Positions 5,769-12,889 of a stretch of DNA of 16,250 nt are shown piece by piece. Origin of the DNA: JBBAFS01 sp041655255 (lineage in GTDB: Bacteria > Spirochaetota > Spirochaetia > Sphaerochaetales > Sphaerochaetaceae); contig JBBAFS010000038.1 in the NCBI GenBank assembly GCA_041655255.1, positions 1-16,250 of the forward strand, read 5' to 3'. Made by a program: the position numbers and the translations under genes. Below the pieces are notes generated by a model. The model saw only the letters and a list, made by a program, of their open reading frames with translations. It ran no database searches and was not told the DNA's origin. Numbering within the stretch: position 1 is the stretch's first letter; each line of letters begins with the position of its first letter.

Positions 5769-6547
5769 GTGAACTACTACGAATAGACTCAATTAGTGTC
5801 TCCTACGGAAATATTAAAGCGTTAAAACAAGTCGATGTCTCAGTAGATGCTGGAGAGATTGTATGTCTCATTGGCGCCAATGGAGCAGGTAAATCGACAC
5901 TACTAAAAGCGATTGTTGGACTTGAGCCACTGACTACTGGATCAATCACATTTGATAATCAAATCATTGCCGATAGTCGCCGTTTTAGCGGAGCTAAAAA
6001 AGGGATTCTCTCTTTATGGCAATCTAATGATACTCAATCTCTTCGAACCGATGAGATCGCTGCTTTGGGAGTTGCTTTAGTACCTGAAGGGAGAAGAGTA
6101 TTTGCCGATATGAGTGTCGAAGAGAACCTCGACATGGGAGCTTTCTTAGTTCGTGATGATGGACAAATCCAGCGAAAGAAAGAGGAGATGTACGAGTTTT
6201 TCCCCATCTTAGGTCAAAGAAGAAAACAAAAGACTCGATCTTTAAGTGGGGGGGAGCAACAGATGATGGCAATCGCCCGAGCTTTGATGAGTTCGCCTCG
6301 CTTGCTACTCCTTGATGAACCGGGATTAGGATTAGCTCCACTTATTATTCAAGATATTTTTGAGAAGATTGCTATTATTAATAAAGAAGAGGGTGTGACC
6401 GTCTTCTTAGTTGAACAAAATGCCCGCATGGCCTTAAAAGCATCCAAAAATGGATATGTGATGGAAAATGGGTCGATTGTTCTCAGTGATCTCAGTGAAC
6501 ATTTGTTAGAAAACCAACAAGTGAGAGCAGCATATTTAGGCGAATAA
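5765..6547 (+). CDS. livF: Branched-chain amino-acid ABC transporter ATP-binding protein (LivF-like) with a central insertion
   Basis: Second ATPase subunit. Walker A is GANGAGKS (37-44), the VPEGRRVF block is at 106-113, the signature LSGGE at 160-164, Walker B LLLLDEP at 180-186, and the H-loop position shows the LivF-typical V-E-Q-N (216-219). At 260 aa it is some 20 residues longer than the usual LivF. The excess sits at about residues 70-96, between the strand G-S-I-T-F-D and D-E-I-A-A-L-G, where standard members have only a few residues. The insertion is in frame and does not disturb any catalytic motif. AAGGAGG lies just before the ATG, inside livG. It closes the livJHMGF operon. Confidence 0.95.
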   Translation: MSELLRIDSISVSYGNIKALKQVDVSVDAGEIVCLIGANGAGKSTLLKAIVGLEPLTTGSITFDNQIIADSRRFSGAKKGILSLWQSNDTQSLRTDEIAALGVALVPEGRRVFADMSVEENLDMGAFLVRDDGQIQRKKEEMYEFFPILGQRRKQKTRSLSGGEQQMMAIARALMSSPRLLLLDEPGLGLAPLIIQDIFEKIAIINKEEGVTVFLVEQNARMALKASKNGYVMENGSIVLSDLSEHLLENQQVRAAYLGE

Positions 6548-6554
6548 CCATCAA

Positions 6555-6572
6555 TGTGGTATACTATACACA
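6555..6572 (+). promoter_or_regulatory. Extended -10 promoter and inverted repeat before the AcuB-like gene
   Basis: TATACT (6560-6565) preceded by TGG fits an extended -10 element. The -35 region lies in the end of livF and is poor. The same bases form an inverted repeat: TGTG-G-TATA, central C, TATA-CACA, with one extra G in the left half. The AcuB-like gene can therefore be transcribed separately from the liv operon and may be controlled at this site. Confidence 0.45.
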
Positions 6573-6596
6573 TGAGATGAGGTTGTGGAGGTCTCT

Positions 6597-7241
6597 ATGA
6601 TTATTGAAAGACGAATGACACGTAATCCAGTAACGGCAACACCCGATATGTCGGTTGCCGAGGCTTCGACTATTATGAAACGAGAGAAGGTGCACCGCCT
6701 TCCTGTGTTAGATAAAGATAAAAAACTTGTTGGAATTATCACAGAGAAAGATATTTTATACGCATCTCCCTCTCCTGTGAGTAGTCTCTCTATTCATGAG
6801 ATGGCATACCTGTTAAGCCAATTAACTGTACGAAAGTTAATGGTCAAAGATGTGGTGACTATCAGTAAAGATTGCACCGTCGAAGAGGCAGCTCGACTGA
6901 TGGTAGATCAAGATCTTTCTGCTTTGCCCGTTATAGAAGGGGATAAACTGTTAGGAATTGTCTCTAAGAGTGACCTTTTTAAAGTACTTTTGGAACTCTT
7001 TGGCGCACGTCATTACGGAGTGCGAGTGAGCTTCTTAGTCGAAGATAAACCTGGAACCATTGCCGAAATTACCAGTGCCCTTGCTTCCAACGATGTTGAT
7101 ATCTTCTCTTTTGGAACATTCATGGGAACAGATAGCTCTAATGCTCTGTGTACTGTAAAGATGAAAGGGGTCACTGTTGAAAAAGCAGTTGAGTTAATTA
7201 AACCATTTGTGATTGAAATCTTAGATGTCAGAGAGGCATAA
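6597..7241 (+). CDS. CBS-CBS-ACT protein, AcuB-like (214 aa)
   Basis: A cytoplasmic ligand-sensing protein. Residues 1-56 and 78-132 are two CBS domains (each with a conserved L/A-L-P-V stretch and a G-I-I/V-S/T-x-K-D/S-D-L-type ending), expected to form a Bateman module for adenine nucleotides. Residues 141-212 are an ACT domain (V-S-F-L-V-E-D-K-P-G-T-I-A-E-I), a fold that usually binds amino acids. Domain order and length equal Bacillus AcuB. I start at ATG 6597 because GGAGG lies five bases upstream; a GTG at 6585 in the same frame lacks a ribosome site. No DNA-binding domain is present. Being next to livF suggests it senses the imported amino acid and modulates the transporter or metabolism; that is inference. 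Confidence 0.85.
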   Translation: MIIERRMTRNPVTATPDMSVAEASTIMKREKVHRLPVLDKDKKLVGIITEKDILYASPSPVSSLSIHEMAYLLSQLTVRKLMVKDVVTISKDCTVEEAARLMVDQDLSALPVIEGDKLLGIVSKSDLFKVLLELFGARHYGVRVSFLVEDKPGTIAEITSALASNDVDIFSFGTFMGTDSSNALCTVKMKGVTVEKAVELIKPFVIEILDVREA

Positions 7242-7673
7242 ATGGATTTTGAGACAATTTTAGAGAAATGGGAATCCTCAAAAGAGGGTAAAAAGGTGGC
7301 TAAGAGCCACCTTTTGCATAAAGAGAGAGATCATCGAACTTCACAGCCCAATCGTGGCTATCTCACTGGAAATGCTTCACTGAAACGCCTACGGCGGATG
7401 GAGTGTGAAGCTGAGTTAGACTTACACGGATATACCCAACATGAAGCCGAGCAAAAAATTATAGAGTTTTTAAGTGAGTCGGTTTCTCAACAGTTACGCA
7501 AAGTGCGCATTATTCATGGAAGGGGACTACATTCGCCTGAAGGGGTCTCACTGTTAAAGGATGTAGCACATAGGGTGTTATCCCAAAGTCGATATGTACG
7601 AGAGTACACTCAAGCCCCTTCTCGCAAAGGGGGATCGGGAGCTACTTGGGTAATTCTACAAAAGGGTAGTTAA
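7242..7673 (+). CDS. Small Smr-domain protein (143 aa)
   Basis: Residues 55-143 are an Smr domain, the module also found at the C-terminus of MutS2: L59-D-L-H-G63, then H92-G-R-G95, and G130-G-S-G-A-T135 near the end. Such domains have nuclease activity on DNA or RNA in several characterised proteins. The first 50 residues are charged and probably disordered or helical, as in other stand-alone Smr proteins. The ATG follows the TAA of the AcuB-like gene with no gap, so the two are translationally linked, with a ribosome site (AGAGAGG) inside the preceding codons. Substrate and role here are unknown; it may relate to ribosome or mRNA quality control. Its stop is only two bases from the opposing infA stop. 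Confidence 0.85.
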   Translation: MDFETILEKWESSKEGKKVAKSHLLHKERDHRTSQPNRGYLTGNASLKRLRRMECEAELDLHGYTQHEAEQKIIEFLSESVSQQLRKVRIIHGRGLHSPEGVSLLKDVAHRVLSQSRYVREYTQAPSRKGGSGATWVILQKGS

Positions 7674-7675
7674 GG

Positions 7676-7894
7676 CTAACGTTCTCGGTAGATGATCCGA
7701 CCTCGGGTCAAATCATAAGGGCTTAAAGCTACTCTGACAGTGTCACCAGGGACAATTCTAATATAGTGCTTTCTCATCTTTCCCGATAAATGGGCTAAAA
7801 TAACGTGGCCGTTAGCAAGTTCCACACGGAACATGGTATTTGGAAGGGCTTCTTTTACAATTCCTTCTACTTCAATTGCTTCTTCTTTTTCCAC
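7676..7894 (-). CDS. infA: Translation initiation factor IF-1
   Basis: Single OB-fold protein that binds the 30S A site. I place the start at GTG 7894-7892, giving 72 residues, the standard IF-1 length; GGAGG lies four bases upstream. The open frame continues further upstream, but that stretch is the promoter and a tandem repeat. Family blocks seen: E-x-E-G-I-V near the start, L-P-N-T-M-F-R-V, H-V-I-L-A-H-L-S-G-K-M-R-K, I-x-P-G-D-x-V-x-V, and the ending S-P-Y-D-L-T-R-G-R-I-I-Y-R. The gene is alone rather than in a secY-infA-rpmJ ribosomal cluster and has its own strong promoter. Confidence 0.96.
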   Translation of the reverse strand: MEKEEAIEVEGIVKEALPNTMFRVELANGHVILAHLSGKMRKHYIRIVPGDTVRVALSPYDLTRGRIIYRER

Positions 7895-7927
7895 AAATCC
7901 TCCATACGTGCCTCTTAGGGCCCTCAA

Positions 7928-7956
7928 ATTGTAGGAAATGACCCTACAAATGTCAA
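7928..7956 (-). promoter_or_regulatory. Near-consensus infA promoter with overlapping inverted repeat
   Basis: On the minus strand TTGACA (7956-7951, perfect) and TACAAT (7933-7928) are separated by exactly 17 bases, giving a short leader with the infA ribosome site. An exact inverted repeat, TTGTAGG (7929-7935) and CCTACAA (7943-7949) around 7 bases, covers the -10 and spacer, ideally placed for a repressor. Confidence 0.8.
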
Positions 7957-8009
7957 CTAAAGCTCGCATAGAGGCTATGTACACTAAAGCTCGCATAGAG
8001 GCTATGTAC
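7956..8009. repeat. Exact 27-bp tandem duplication upstream of infA
   Basis: Bases 7956-7982 and 7983-8009 are identical and directly adjacent. Each copy contains CGCATAGAGGCT. The array abuts the infA -35 and shares its first base. There are only two copies, without unique spacers, so it is not CRISPR. Confidence 0.95.
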
Positions 8010-8021
8010 AGCCCCTATGCG
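7992..8021. repeat. Hairpin between the symporter gene and infA
   Basis: CGCATAGAGGCT (7992-8003) pairs with AGCCCCTATGCG (8010-8021), 12 bp with one mismatch and a 6-base loop. The same right-hand arm can pair equally with the other repeat copy (7965-7976). It begins 11 bases beyond the symporter stop on the minus strand and may end or stabilise that transcript, but no T-run follows, so efficient intrinsic termination is doubtful. Confidence 0.55.
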
Positions 8022-8031
8022 AAATCACATG

Positions 8032-9408
8032 CTACAATACAAAGATATCTAAATATCCCATGATAAAGACGAATAACACTAATATAGGGAGAATGTATGT
8101 GACATATACACGAGACCATTTGGGGAATTTAATCCCTTTTCCTGTATCGGCTTCTTCAATAAAGTTTTTCCATCCCCACCCTTTTTTACTTGTAGCAAAA
8201 AGGAGGAAAATTAAACTTCCTAAGGGAAGAAGAGTTGTACTCACAATAAGGTCTTCTAAATCGAGAACTCCACTACCAGGACCTAGAGGTTGGAAACCGC
8301 TAAGAACGTTGAAACCCAACACACATGGCATCGATAAGATGATAATAGCAAAGATATTTACGCTTACCGCCTTTTTTCGGCTCCACCCTTTCACATCGAT
8401 CCAGTAGCTAATGATGTTTTCAAATACTGCCACTAATGTCGATAATGCAGCAAAGCTCATAAAGACAAAAAAGAGCGTTCCCCATAATCGTCCATTTTGC
8501 ATCGCATTAAAGATGTTAGGAAGCGTAATGAAAAGAAGAGAAGGACCTGCATCGGGATTAATATTAAAAGCAAATGCTGCGGGGAATATAATAAGTCCAC
8601 TTAGTAATGCAGCGAAAGTATCAAGTCCAATAATGCTTATCGACTCACCGGTTAAGGAGCGTTCTTTACCAATATAAGAGCCAAAGATTGCCATACTTCC
8701 GATACCTAAACTTAAAGTAAAGAAAGCTTGACCCATAGCAGCATAGATTCCTGACCAGATTCCTGCTTCTTTAAAACGACCAAAATCGGGTAACAGATAA
8801 AACTTTAACCCCTCAGAAGCACCTGGAAGAGAGATTGATTTCACAACAAGAATAATCATGATGGCAAATAGTGCAGTCATCATATATTTAGTGATTCGCT
8901 CAACCCCTTTTTGAAGGCCCATACCGACAATACCTAAACCCAATAAGGTAGCTACGACCATCCAAAATGTCATCATTGCAGGATTTTCTAATATCCCACC
9001 AAAGTAGGCGCCAACTCCATCAGGGGAGAGGCCGTTTAGATCTCCAATGAGCATCCCATAGAAGTACGATAACAGCCAGCCGCTTACTACGGTGTAAAAC
9101 ATCATGAGAATATAGTTTCCACCAATTGCGATTGGACCATAGATGTGCCACTTACTCCCTTTAGGTTGTAATGTTTTAAGAGCTGAGCCGATATTTTGCT
9201 GAGAGGCACGACCAATGGCAAACTCCATCACCATAATAGGTAAGCCAAAAATCAGCAAAAAGAGGATGTAAATCAGAACAAAAGCGGCTCCGCCAAATCG
9301 TCCTGTAATAAATGGGAAACGCCACACGTTTCCTAGTCCGATGGCGCACCCCGCCGATAGCAGTAGAAACCCCAATCTACTTGCTAGTTGTTCTCGTTGT
9401 TGAGACAT
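8032..9408 (-). CDS. Sodium-dependent amino-acid symporter, NSS/SNF family (LeuT/MhsT-like, 458 aa)
   Basis: Inner-membrane importer that couples amino-acid uptake to sodium. The start ATG 9408-9406 is chosen because AGGAGG lies six bases upstream and numbering then matches LeuT. Residues 20-32 contain the hallmark G-C-A-I-G-L-G-N-V-W-R-F-P, keeping Gly20, Ala22, Ile23 and Asn27 at sodium-site positions. Tyr105 corresponds to the substrate-contacting Tyr of helix 3. F-F-T-L-S-L-G (229-235) with Thr231 is the unwound part of helix 6, and Asp263 matches the MhsT sodium ligand. Eleven or twelve hydrophobic segments are visible. It is divergent from glyA-gcv, so glycine, serine or another small or hydrophobic amino acid is a plausible substrate, but specificity is not proven by sequence. 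Confidence 0.92.
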   Translation of the reverse strand: MSQQREQLASRLGFLLLSAGCAIGLGNVWRFPFITGRFGGAAFVLIYILFLLIFGLPIMVMEFAIGRASQQNIGSALKTLQPKGSKWHIYGPIAIGGNYILMMFYTVVSGWLLSYFYGMLIGDLNGLSPDGVGAYFGGILENPAMMTFWMVVATLLGLGIVGMGLQKGVERITKYMMTALFAIMIILVVKSISLPGASEGLKFYLLPDFGRFKEAGIWSGIYAAMGQAFFTLSLGIGSMAIFGSYIGKERSLTGESISIIGLDTFAALLSGLIIFPAAFAFNINPDAGPSLLFITLPNIFNAMQNGRLWGTLFFVFMSFAALSTLVAVFENIISYWIDVKGWSRKKAVSVNIFAIIILSMPCVLGFNVLSGFQPLGPGSGVLDLEDLIVSTTLLPLGSLIFLLFATSKKGWGWKNFIEEADTGKGIKFPKWSRVYVTYILPILVLFVFIMGYLDIFVL

Positions 9409-9447
9409 GAAAGTCCTCCTTTGTGGACACACCATGACACAGACACT

Positions 9448-9474
9448 TGTTATGTTTCTGTTATGTGTGTATGT
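9448..9474. repeat. Helically phased direct repeats between the symporter and glyA
   Basis: TGTTATGT occurs at 9448-9455 and 9459-9466, 11 bases apart, with a further TATGT at 9470-9474. GACACA repeats occur at 9425-9443. The element lies in the short divergent region and could bind a regulator of one or both units. Confidence 0.4.
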
Positions 9475-9482
9475 CTAATTTA

Positions 9483-9512
9483 TTGACAATGTTGCATATA
9501 AAGGGACACAAT
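9483..9512 (+). promoter_or_regulatory. Candidate glyA operon promoter
   Basis: A perfect TTGACA (9483-9488) is followed after 18 bases by CACAAT (9507-9512), a moderate -10. If used, transcription begins beyond the upstream ATG at 9511, supporting translation from 9547. Confidence 0.4.
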
Positions 9513-9546
9513 GCAAGGAAAACAGCTACGAGTGAGGAAATTATTT

Positions 9547-11067
9547 ATGAGTTTTGTATCTCCATTACATCAATACCTATCTAAAACTGATTTAAAGGAT
9601 ATAAACAGTGCTTTAATAGCCTATTTAGGAGCCTTAGATCAGGTCGCCCAGATAAGCCCATTAACGGCGACACACATTGTCCAAGAGTTGGCAGATCAGA
9701 GAACTCATTTAAAGTTAATCGCAAGTGAAAACTACTCCTCGTTAGCTACCCAAGCTGCTATGGGAAACCTCCTCACAGATAAATATGCCGAAGGGTATGC
9801 CTATCACCGATTCTATGCAGGATGTGATAACGTCGATGCCATTGAACAAGAGGCAACAACCTTAGCATGTGAGCTTTTTGGTGCCGAGCATGCATATGTT
9901 CAACCACACAGCGGCGCTGATGCTAACTTAGTAGCCTATTGGGCTATTTTAAACACCCGAATTCAAGCTCCTCTATTAGAAGAGTTCGGGACAACAAATC
10001 CAAGTGCTTTAAGCCAAGACGATTGGAATAAGATACGCCACGCAACAGGAAATCAAAGACTCTTAGGACTCGATTACTACTCTGGTGGACACCTCACTCA
10101 CGGTTATCGTCAAAACGTCTCTGCCCAGATGTTTGATGCCTATTCGTACACAGTAGATCCAAAAACGGGAGTACTTGATTACGATGAGATTGAAAAGCAA
10201 GTCAAAGAGATTAAACCTCTTATCTTACTAGCAGGATACAGTGCCTATCCTCGGTTAATCGACTTTAAAAAGATGAGTGAAATTGCCCATGCCAATAATG
10301 CTGTACTGATGGTCGATATGGCCCACTTTGCAGGTTTAGTTGCCGGTAAAGCAATGAAAGGGAACTACGATCCAGTTGCTTGGGCCGATGTGGTAACCAC
10401 CACCACACACAAAACCCTTCGTGGGCCACGAGGAGGTATGGTGTTGTGTACCAAAGAGTTTAGTGAAGCTGTTGATAAAGGGTGTCCATTAGTTATTGGA
10501 GGACCACTACCACATATGCTCGCTGCAAAAGTTGTAGCGTTTAAAGAGGCTTTAGATCCATCGTTTCAAACATATGCACAGCAAGTAGTCAACAACTCTC
10601 AAGCTCTTGCACAAAGTTGTATCGATGAGGGGATGGTTGTTGCTACCGGAGGATCAGATAACCACCTTATGCTCTTAGATGTAACTCCATTTGGACTTAA
10701 TGGTCGACAAGCTGAAAGTGCCCTCAGAGAGAGTGGGATGACACTGAATAGAAACGCTCTCCCATTTGATCCAAATGGACCTTGGTACACCAGTGGACTG
10801 AGAATCGGAACACCAGCGATAACCACTTTAGGGATGGGAGCACAAGAGATGAAAGAGATTGCCTCGATTATTAAACTTGTGTTAGAGCATACAAAACCTG
10901 TGATCCTCACCAAAGGAGCCAATGCCGGACAGATGAGTAAGGCCCGTGCAACAACAGATGAGAAGGTAATTGAAGAAGCACAAAATCGTGTCCAAGCGTT
11001 GTTAAAAAAGTTTGTATTATATCCTGAGCTTGACCTGGAGCTCTTACAAGGATACGGTTTAGCATAA
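9547..11067 (+). CDS. glyA: Serine hydroxymethyltransferase, long form (506 aa)
   Basis: PLP enzyme interconverting serine and glycine with transfer of a one-carbon unit to tetrahydrofolate. Core motifs are plain: L-I-A-S-E-N-Y, Q-P-H-S-G-A-D-A-N, S-G-G-H-L-T-H-G, V-D-M-A-H-F-A-G-L-V-A-G, and T-T-T-T-H-K-T-L-R-G-P-R-G-G, where the lysine (residue 289) carries PLP. It is much longer than the usual 415-430 aa. There is an N-terminal extension of about 40 residues and an inserted segment (about residues 136-172) before S-G-G-H-L-T-H-G, the pattern I recall from Chlamydia and spirochaete GlyA. ATG 9547 is preferred because GAGGA precedes it by eight bases and the peptide start aligns with chlamydial GlyA; ATG 9511 in frame (518 aa) is possible. 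First gene of the glycine operon. Confidence 0.95.
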   Translation: MSFVSPLHQYLSKTDLKDINSALIAYLGALDQVAQISPLTATHIVQELADQRTHLKLIASENYSSLATQAAMGNLLTDKYAEGYAYHRFYAGCDNVDAIEQEATTLACELFGAEHAYVQPHSGADANLVAYWAILNTRIQAPLLEEFGTTNPSALSQDDWNKIRHATGNQRLLGLDYYSGGHLTHGYRQNVSAQMFDAYSYTVDPKTGVLDYDEIEKQVKEIKPLILLAGYSAYPRLIDFKKMSEIAHANNAVLMVDMAHFAGLVAGKAMKGNYDPVAWADVVTTTTHKTLRGPRGGMVLCTKEFSEAVDKGCPLVIGGPLPHMLAAKVVAFKEALDPSFQTYAQQVVNNSQALAQSCIDEGMVVATGGSDNHLMLLDVTPFGLNGRQAESALRESGMTLNRNALPFDPNGPWYTSGLRIGTPAITTLGMGAQEMKEIASIIKLVLEHTKPVILTKGANAGQMSKARATTDEKVIEEAQNRVQALLKKFVLYPELDLELLQGYGLA

Positions 11068-11089
11068 GCAGAAAAGGAGGAGTCTCTGA

Positions 11090-11476
11090 ATGAGTAACAT
11101 TCCAGTAGAACTAAAGTATTCGAAGGAACATGAGTGGGTTCGTGTCGAAGGTGATCGAGTTGTTGTAGGTATTACCGATTATGCACAAGATTCACTTGGT
11201 GAAATTGTCTATGTCGAACTTCCCCCAGTTGGAGAACACTACAAAGCCGATGAAGAGATTGCTACTGTCGAGTCGGTAAAATCGGCAAGCCCAATTTTCA
11301 ACCCAGTTGCCGGTGTTGTAGCCGAAGTAAACGAAGAACTCGATGGCTCACCTGAACTGATCAATGAAGATAGTTATGAGAACTATCTCTACATCCTTTC
11401 AGATGTCGATCTCAATGAAATTGATCAACTTCTCGATAGTGATGGTTACGCCCAATACATTGCAACATTAGATTAA
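11090..11476 (+). CDS. gcvH: Glycine cleavage system H protein
   Basis: Lipoyl carrier that shuttles the aminomethyl group between P, T and L proteins. The protein has 128 residues, the normal size. H-E-W-V at 14-17 and G-I-T-D-Y-A-Q-D-S-L-G-E-I-V-Y-V-E-L-P (27-45) are family blocks. E-S-V-K-S-A-S puts the lipoylated lysine at residue 64, followed by the P-V-A-G-V-V hinge. AGGAGG precedes the ATG by eight bases, 22 bases after glyA. The C-terminal N-E-D-S-Y-E-N-Y-L replaces the common G-W-L with aromatic residues, a mild variation. A hairpin separates it from gcvPA. Confidence 0.96.
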   Translation: MSNIPVELKYSKEHEWVRVEGDRVVVGITDYAQDSLGEIVYVELPPVGEHYKADEEIATVESVKSASPIFNPVAGVVAEVNEELDGSPELINEDSYENYLYILSDVDLNEIDQLLDSDGYAQYIATLD

Positions 11477-11480
11477 CATC

Positions 11481-11509
11481 AAAGGCTTCGGATAATCTCT
11501 GAAGCCTTT
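11481..11509 (+). terminator. Attenuator-like hairpin between gcvH and gcvPA
   Basis: AAAGGCTTCGGA (11481-11492) pairs with TCTGAAGCCTTT (11498-11509), 12 bp including one G-T wobble, with loop TAATC. It is followed by CACTTT rather than a strong U-run, so partial termination or mRNA-end protection is more likely than a full stop, giving more GlyA and GcvH than P protein. Confidence 0.6.
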
Positions 11510-11536
11510 CACTTTACACACACCCTAGGAGGAGCC

Positions 11537-12889
11537 ATGGTTCCCTATATTCCCCATACTGAAAGCGACCGTAATCGGATGCTTCAGGCTATTGGAGTCG
11601 ATTCTATTGACCAATTATTTGATACTATTCCCCCAAAGCTTCGTTACAAAGGTCTTCTTCCGATTAATGAAGGTTTAAGTGAACATGAAGTCATACGCTT
11701 ATTACAAGAGATGTTGAAAAAAAACATCTTAGGTACTTCATATTTGGGTATGGGTTCATACGATCGAATCATCCCTCCTACAGTGAGCCAACTTGCCTCT
11801 CATCCAACTTTTGTCAGTGCATATACTCCGTATCAACCTGAGATCTCTCAAGGGTTATTACAAGCAATGTTTGAGTATCAGAGTATGATAAGTGAACTCA
11901 CCGGCTTAGAGATTTCAAATGCCTCACTCTACGATGGACACACCGCCTGTAGTGAAGCGGGTGCGATTATGATCAGCTCTAAAAGAAAGAGTACTACGTT
12001 GTTAGTCTCTGAAACACTTCACCCCTTTAGTTTATCGGTGCTCAATACATGGGCATTAGGTACGGAAGTAACGTTGGTTATCATCCCTGAAACAGAACGT
12101 CACACCTCTGTGAACACTATGATTGATTCTTTGAGTGAAGAGGTTGCAGGGGTGATAGTCCAATCTCCCAACCGCTACGGAGTGGTAGAGAATTACACTT
12201 CGTTAAGTGAAGCCGTACATCAAAACAAATCCCTACTGACCATCAGTAGTGATCCTCTCTCACTTCTTTTACAAAAAACACCCTCTCAATGGGGTGCAGA
12301 TATCGCCGTAGGTGATACTCAACCTTTAGGACTTCCAAGTGCTTTTGGAGGACCCTCTTGTGGCTATATAGCAGTGAGTAAACGTCTGATGAGAAGTATC
12401 CCAGGAAGGGTTGTTGGACTCAGTACCGACATAGAAGGAAACAGAGCTTATACACTCACCTTACAAGCTCGAGAACAACATATCAGACGAGAGCGAGCTA
12501 CAAGTAATATTTGTTCAAACCAAGCGCTCGCTGCAATCACAACGGCTATCCACATCGCATTAGTTGGCCCTGAAGGGCTCACAGATGCAGCTACTCAAAG
12601 TTATGATAAAGCTCACTACCTTCATGAGCAACTCTCACACATCACATCATTACGTGTAGATACTAAGAGCCCATTTTGGTGTGAGTTCCCCCTCTTTTTT
12701 GAAAGTAAGGCTCAACTGGATCATGCAGTGAGCTTTTTGCAACACAAAGGAATCTATGCAGGAGTACGATTGGGATCACTTACTACCAAAAAAGAAGATG
12801 AAGCGACTTTGATTGTTGCAGTCACTGAAAAAAGGAGCAAAGAAGAGTTAGATATCTATGTGAGATACATGAGGGAGGCTTTAGCGTGA
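11537..12889 (+). CDS. gcvPA: Glycine dehydrogenase (decarboxylating) subunit 1
   Basis: N-terminal half of the P protein, 450 aa, working as a heterotetramer with GcvPB to decarboxylate glycine and load H protein. Family blocks: Y-L-G-M-G-S-Y-D near residue 69, Y-T-P-Y-Q-P-E-I-S-Q-G-L-L-Q (96-109), Y-D-G-H-T-A near 132, G-D-T-Q-P-L-G-L-P-S-A-F-G-G-P (259-273) and A-T-S-N-I-C-S-N-Q-A-L (321-331). AGGAGG precedes the ATG by five bases. The stop TGA overlaps the GTG start of gcvPB by four bases (GTGA), so both halves are made in equal amounts. Length is normal for the split form found in many Gram-positive bacteria, spirochaetes, Thermotogae and archaea. Confidence 0.95.
   Translation: MVPYIPHTESDRNRMLQAIGVDSIDQLFDTIPPKLRYKGLLPINEGLSEHEVIRLLQEMLKKNILGTSYLGMGSYDRIIPPTVSQLASHPTFVSAYTPYQPEISQGLLQAMFEYQSMISELTGLEISNASLYDGHTACSEAGAIMISSKRKSTTLLVSETLHPFSLSVLNTWALGTEVTLVIIPETERHTSVNTMIDSLSEEVAGVIVQSPNRYGVVENYTSLSEAVHQNKSLLTISSDPLSLLLQKTPSQWGADIAVGDTQPLGLPSAFGGPSCGYIAVSKRLMRSIPGRVVGLSTDIEGNRAYTLTLQAREQHIRRERATSNICSNQALAAITTAIHIALVGPEGLTDAATQSYDKAHYLHEQLSHITSLRVDTKSPFWCEFPLFFESKAQLDHAVSFLQHKGIYAGVRLGSLTTKKEDEATLIVAVTEKRSKEELDIYVRYMREALA

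Noticed and set aside
7895..7996. 34-residue N-terminal extension of IF-1
   Set aside because: It is encoded by the promoter and tandem repeat; GTG 7894 with GGAGG gives the exact family length of 72.
7956..8009. Possible CRISPR remnant
   Set aside because: The two copies are contiguous with no spacer between them and no cas gene is near.
8060..8677. Plus-strand open frames within the symporter gene
   Set aside because: They lie wholly antisense to a clear NSS family gene, lack ribosome sites and resemble no family.
9483..9502. TTGACA with TATAAA as a glyA promoter
   Set aside because: The two boxes are only 8 bases apart, far from the 16-18 required; the 18-base pairing with CACAAT is preferred.
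9409..9546. Glycine riboswitch upstream of glyA
   Set aside because: The leader is short and lacks the conserved glycine aptamer core; only protein-site-like repeats are seen.
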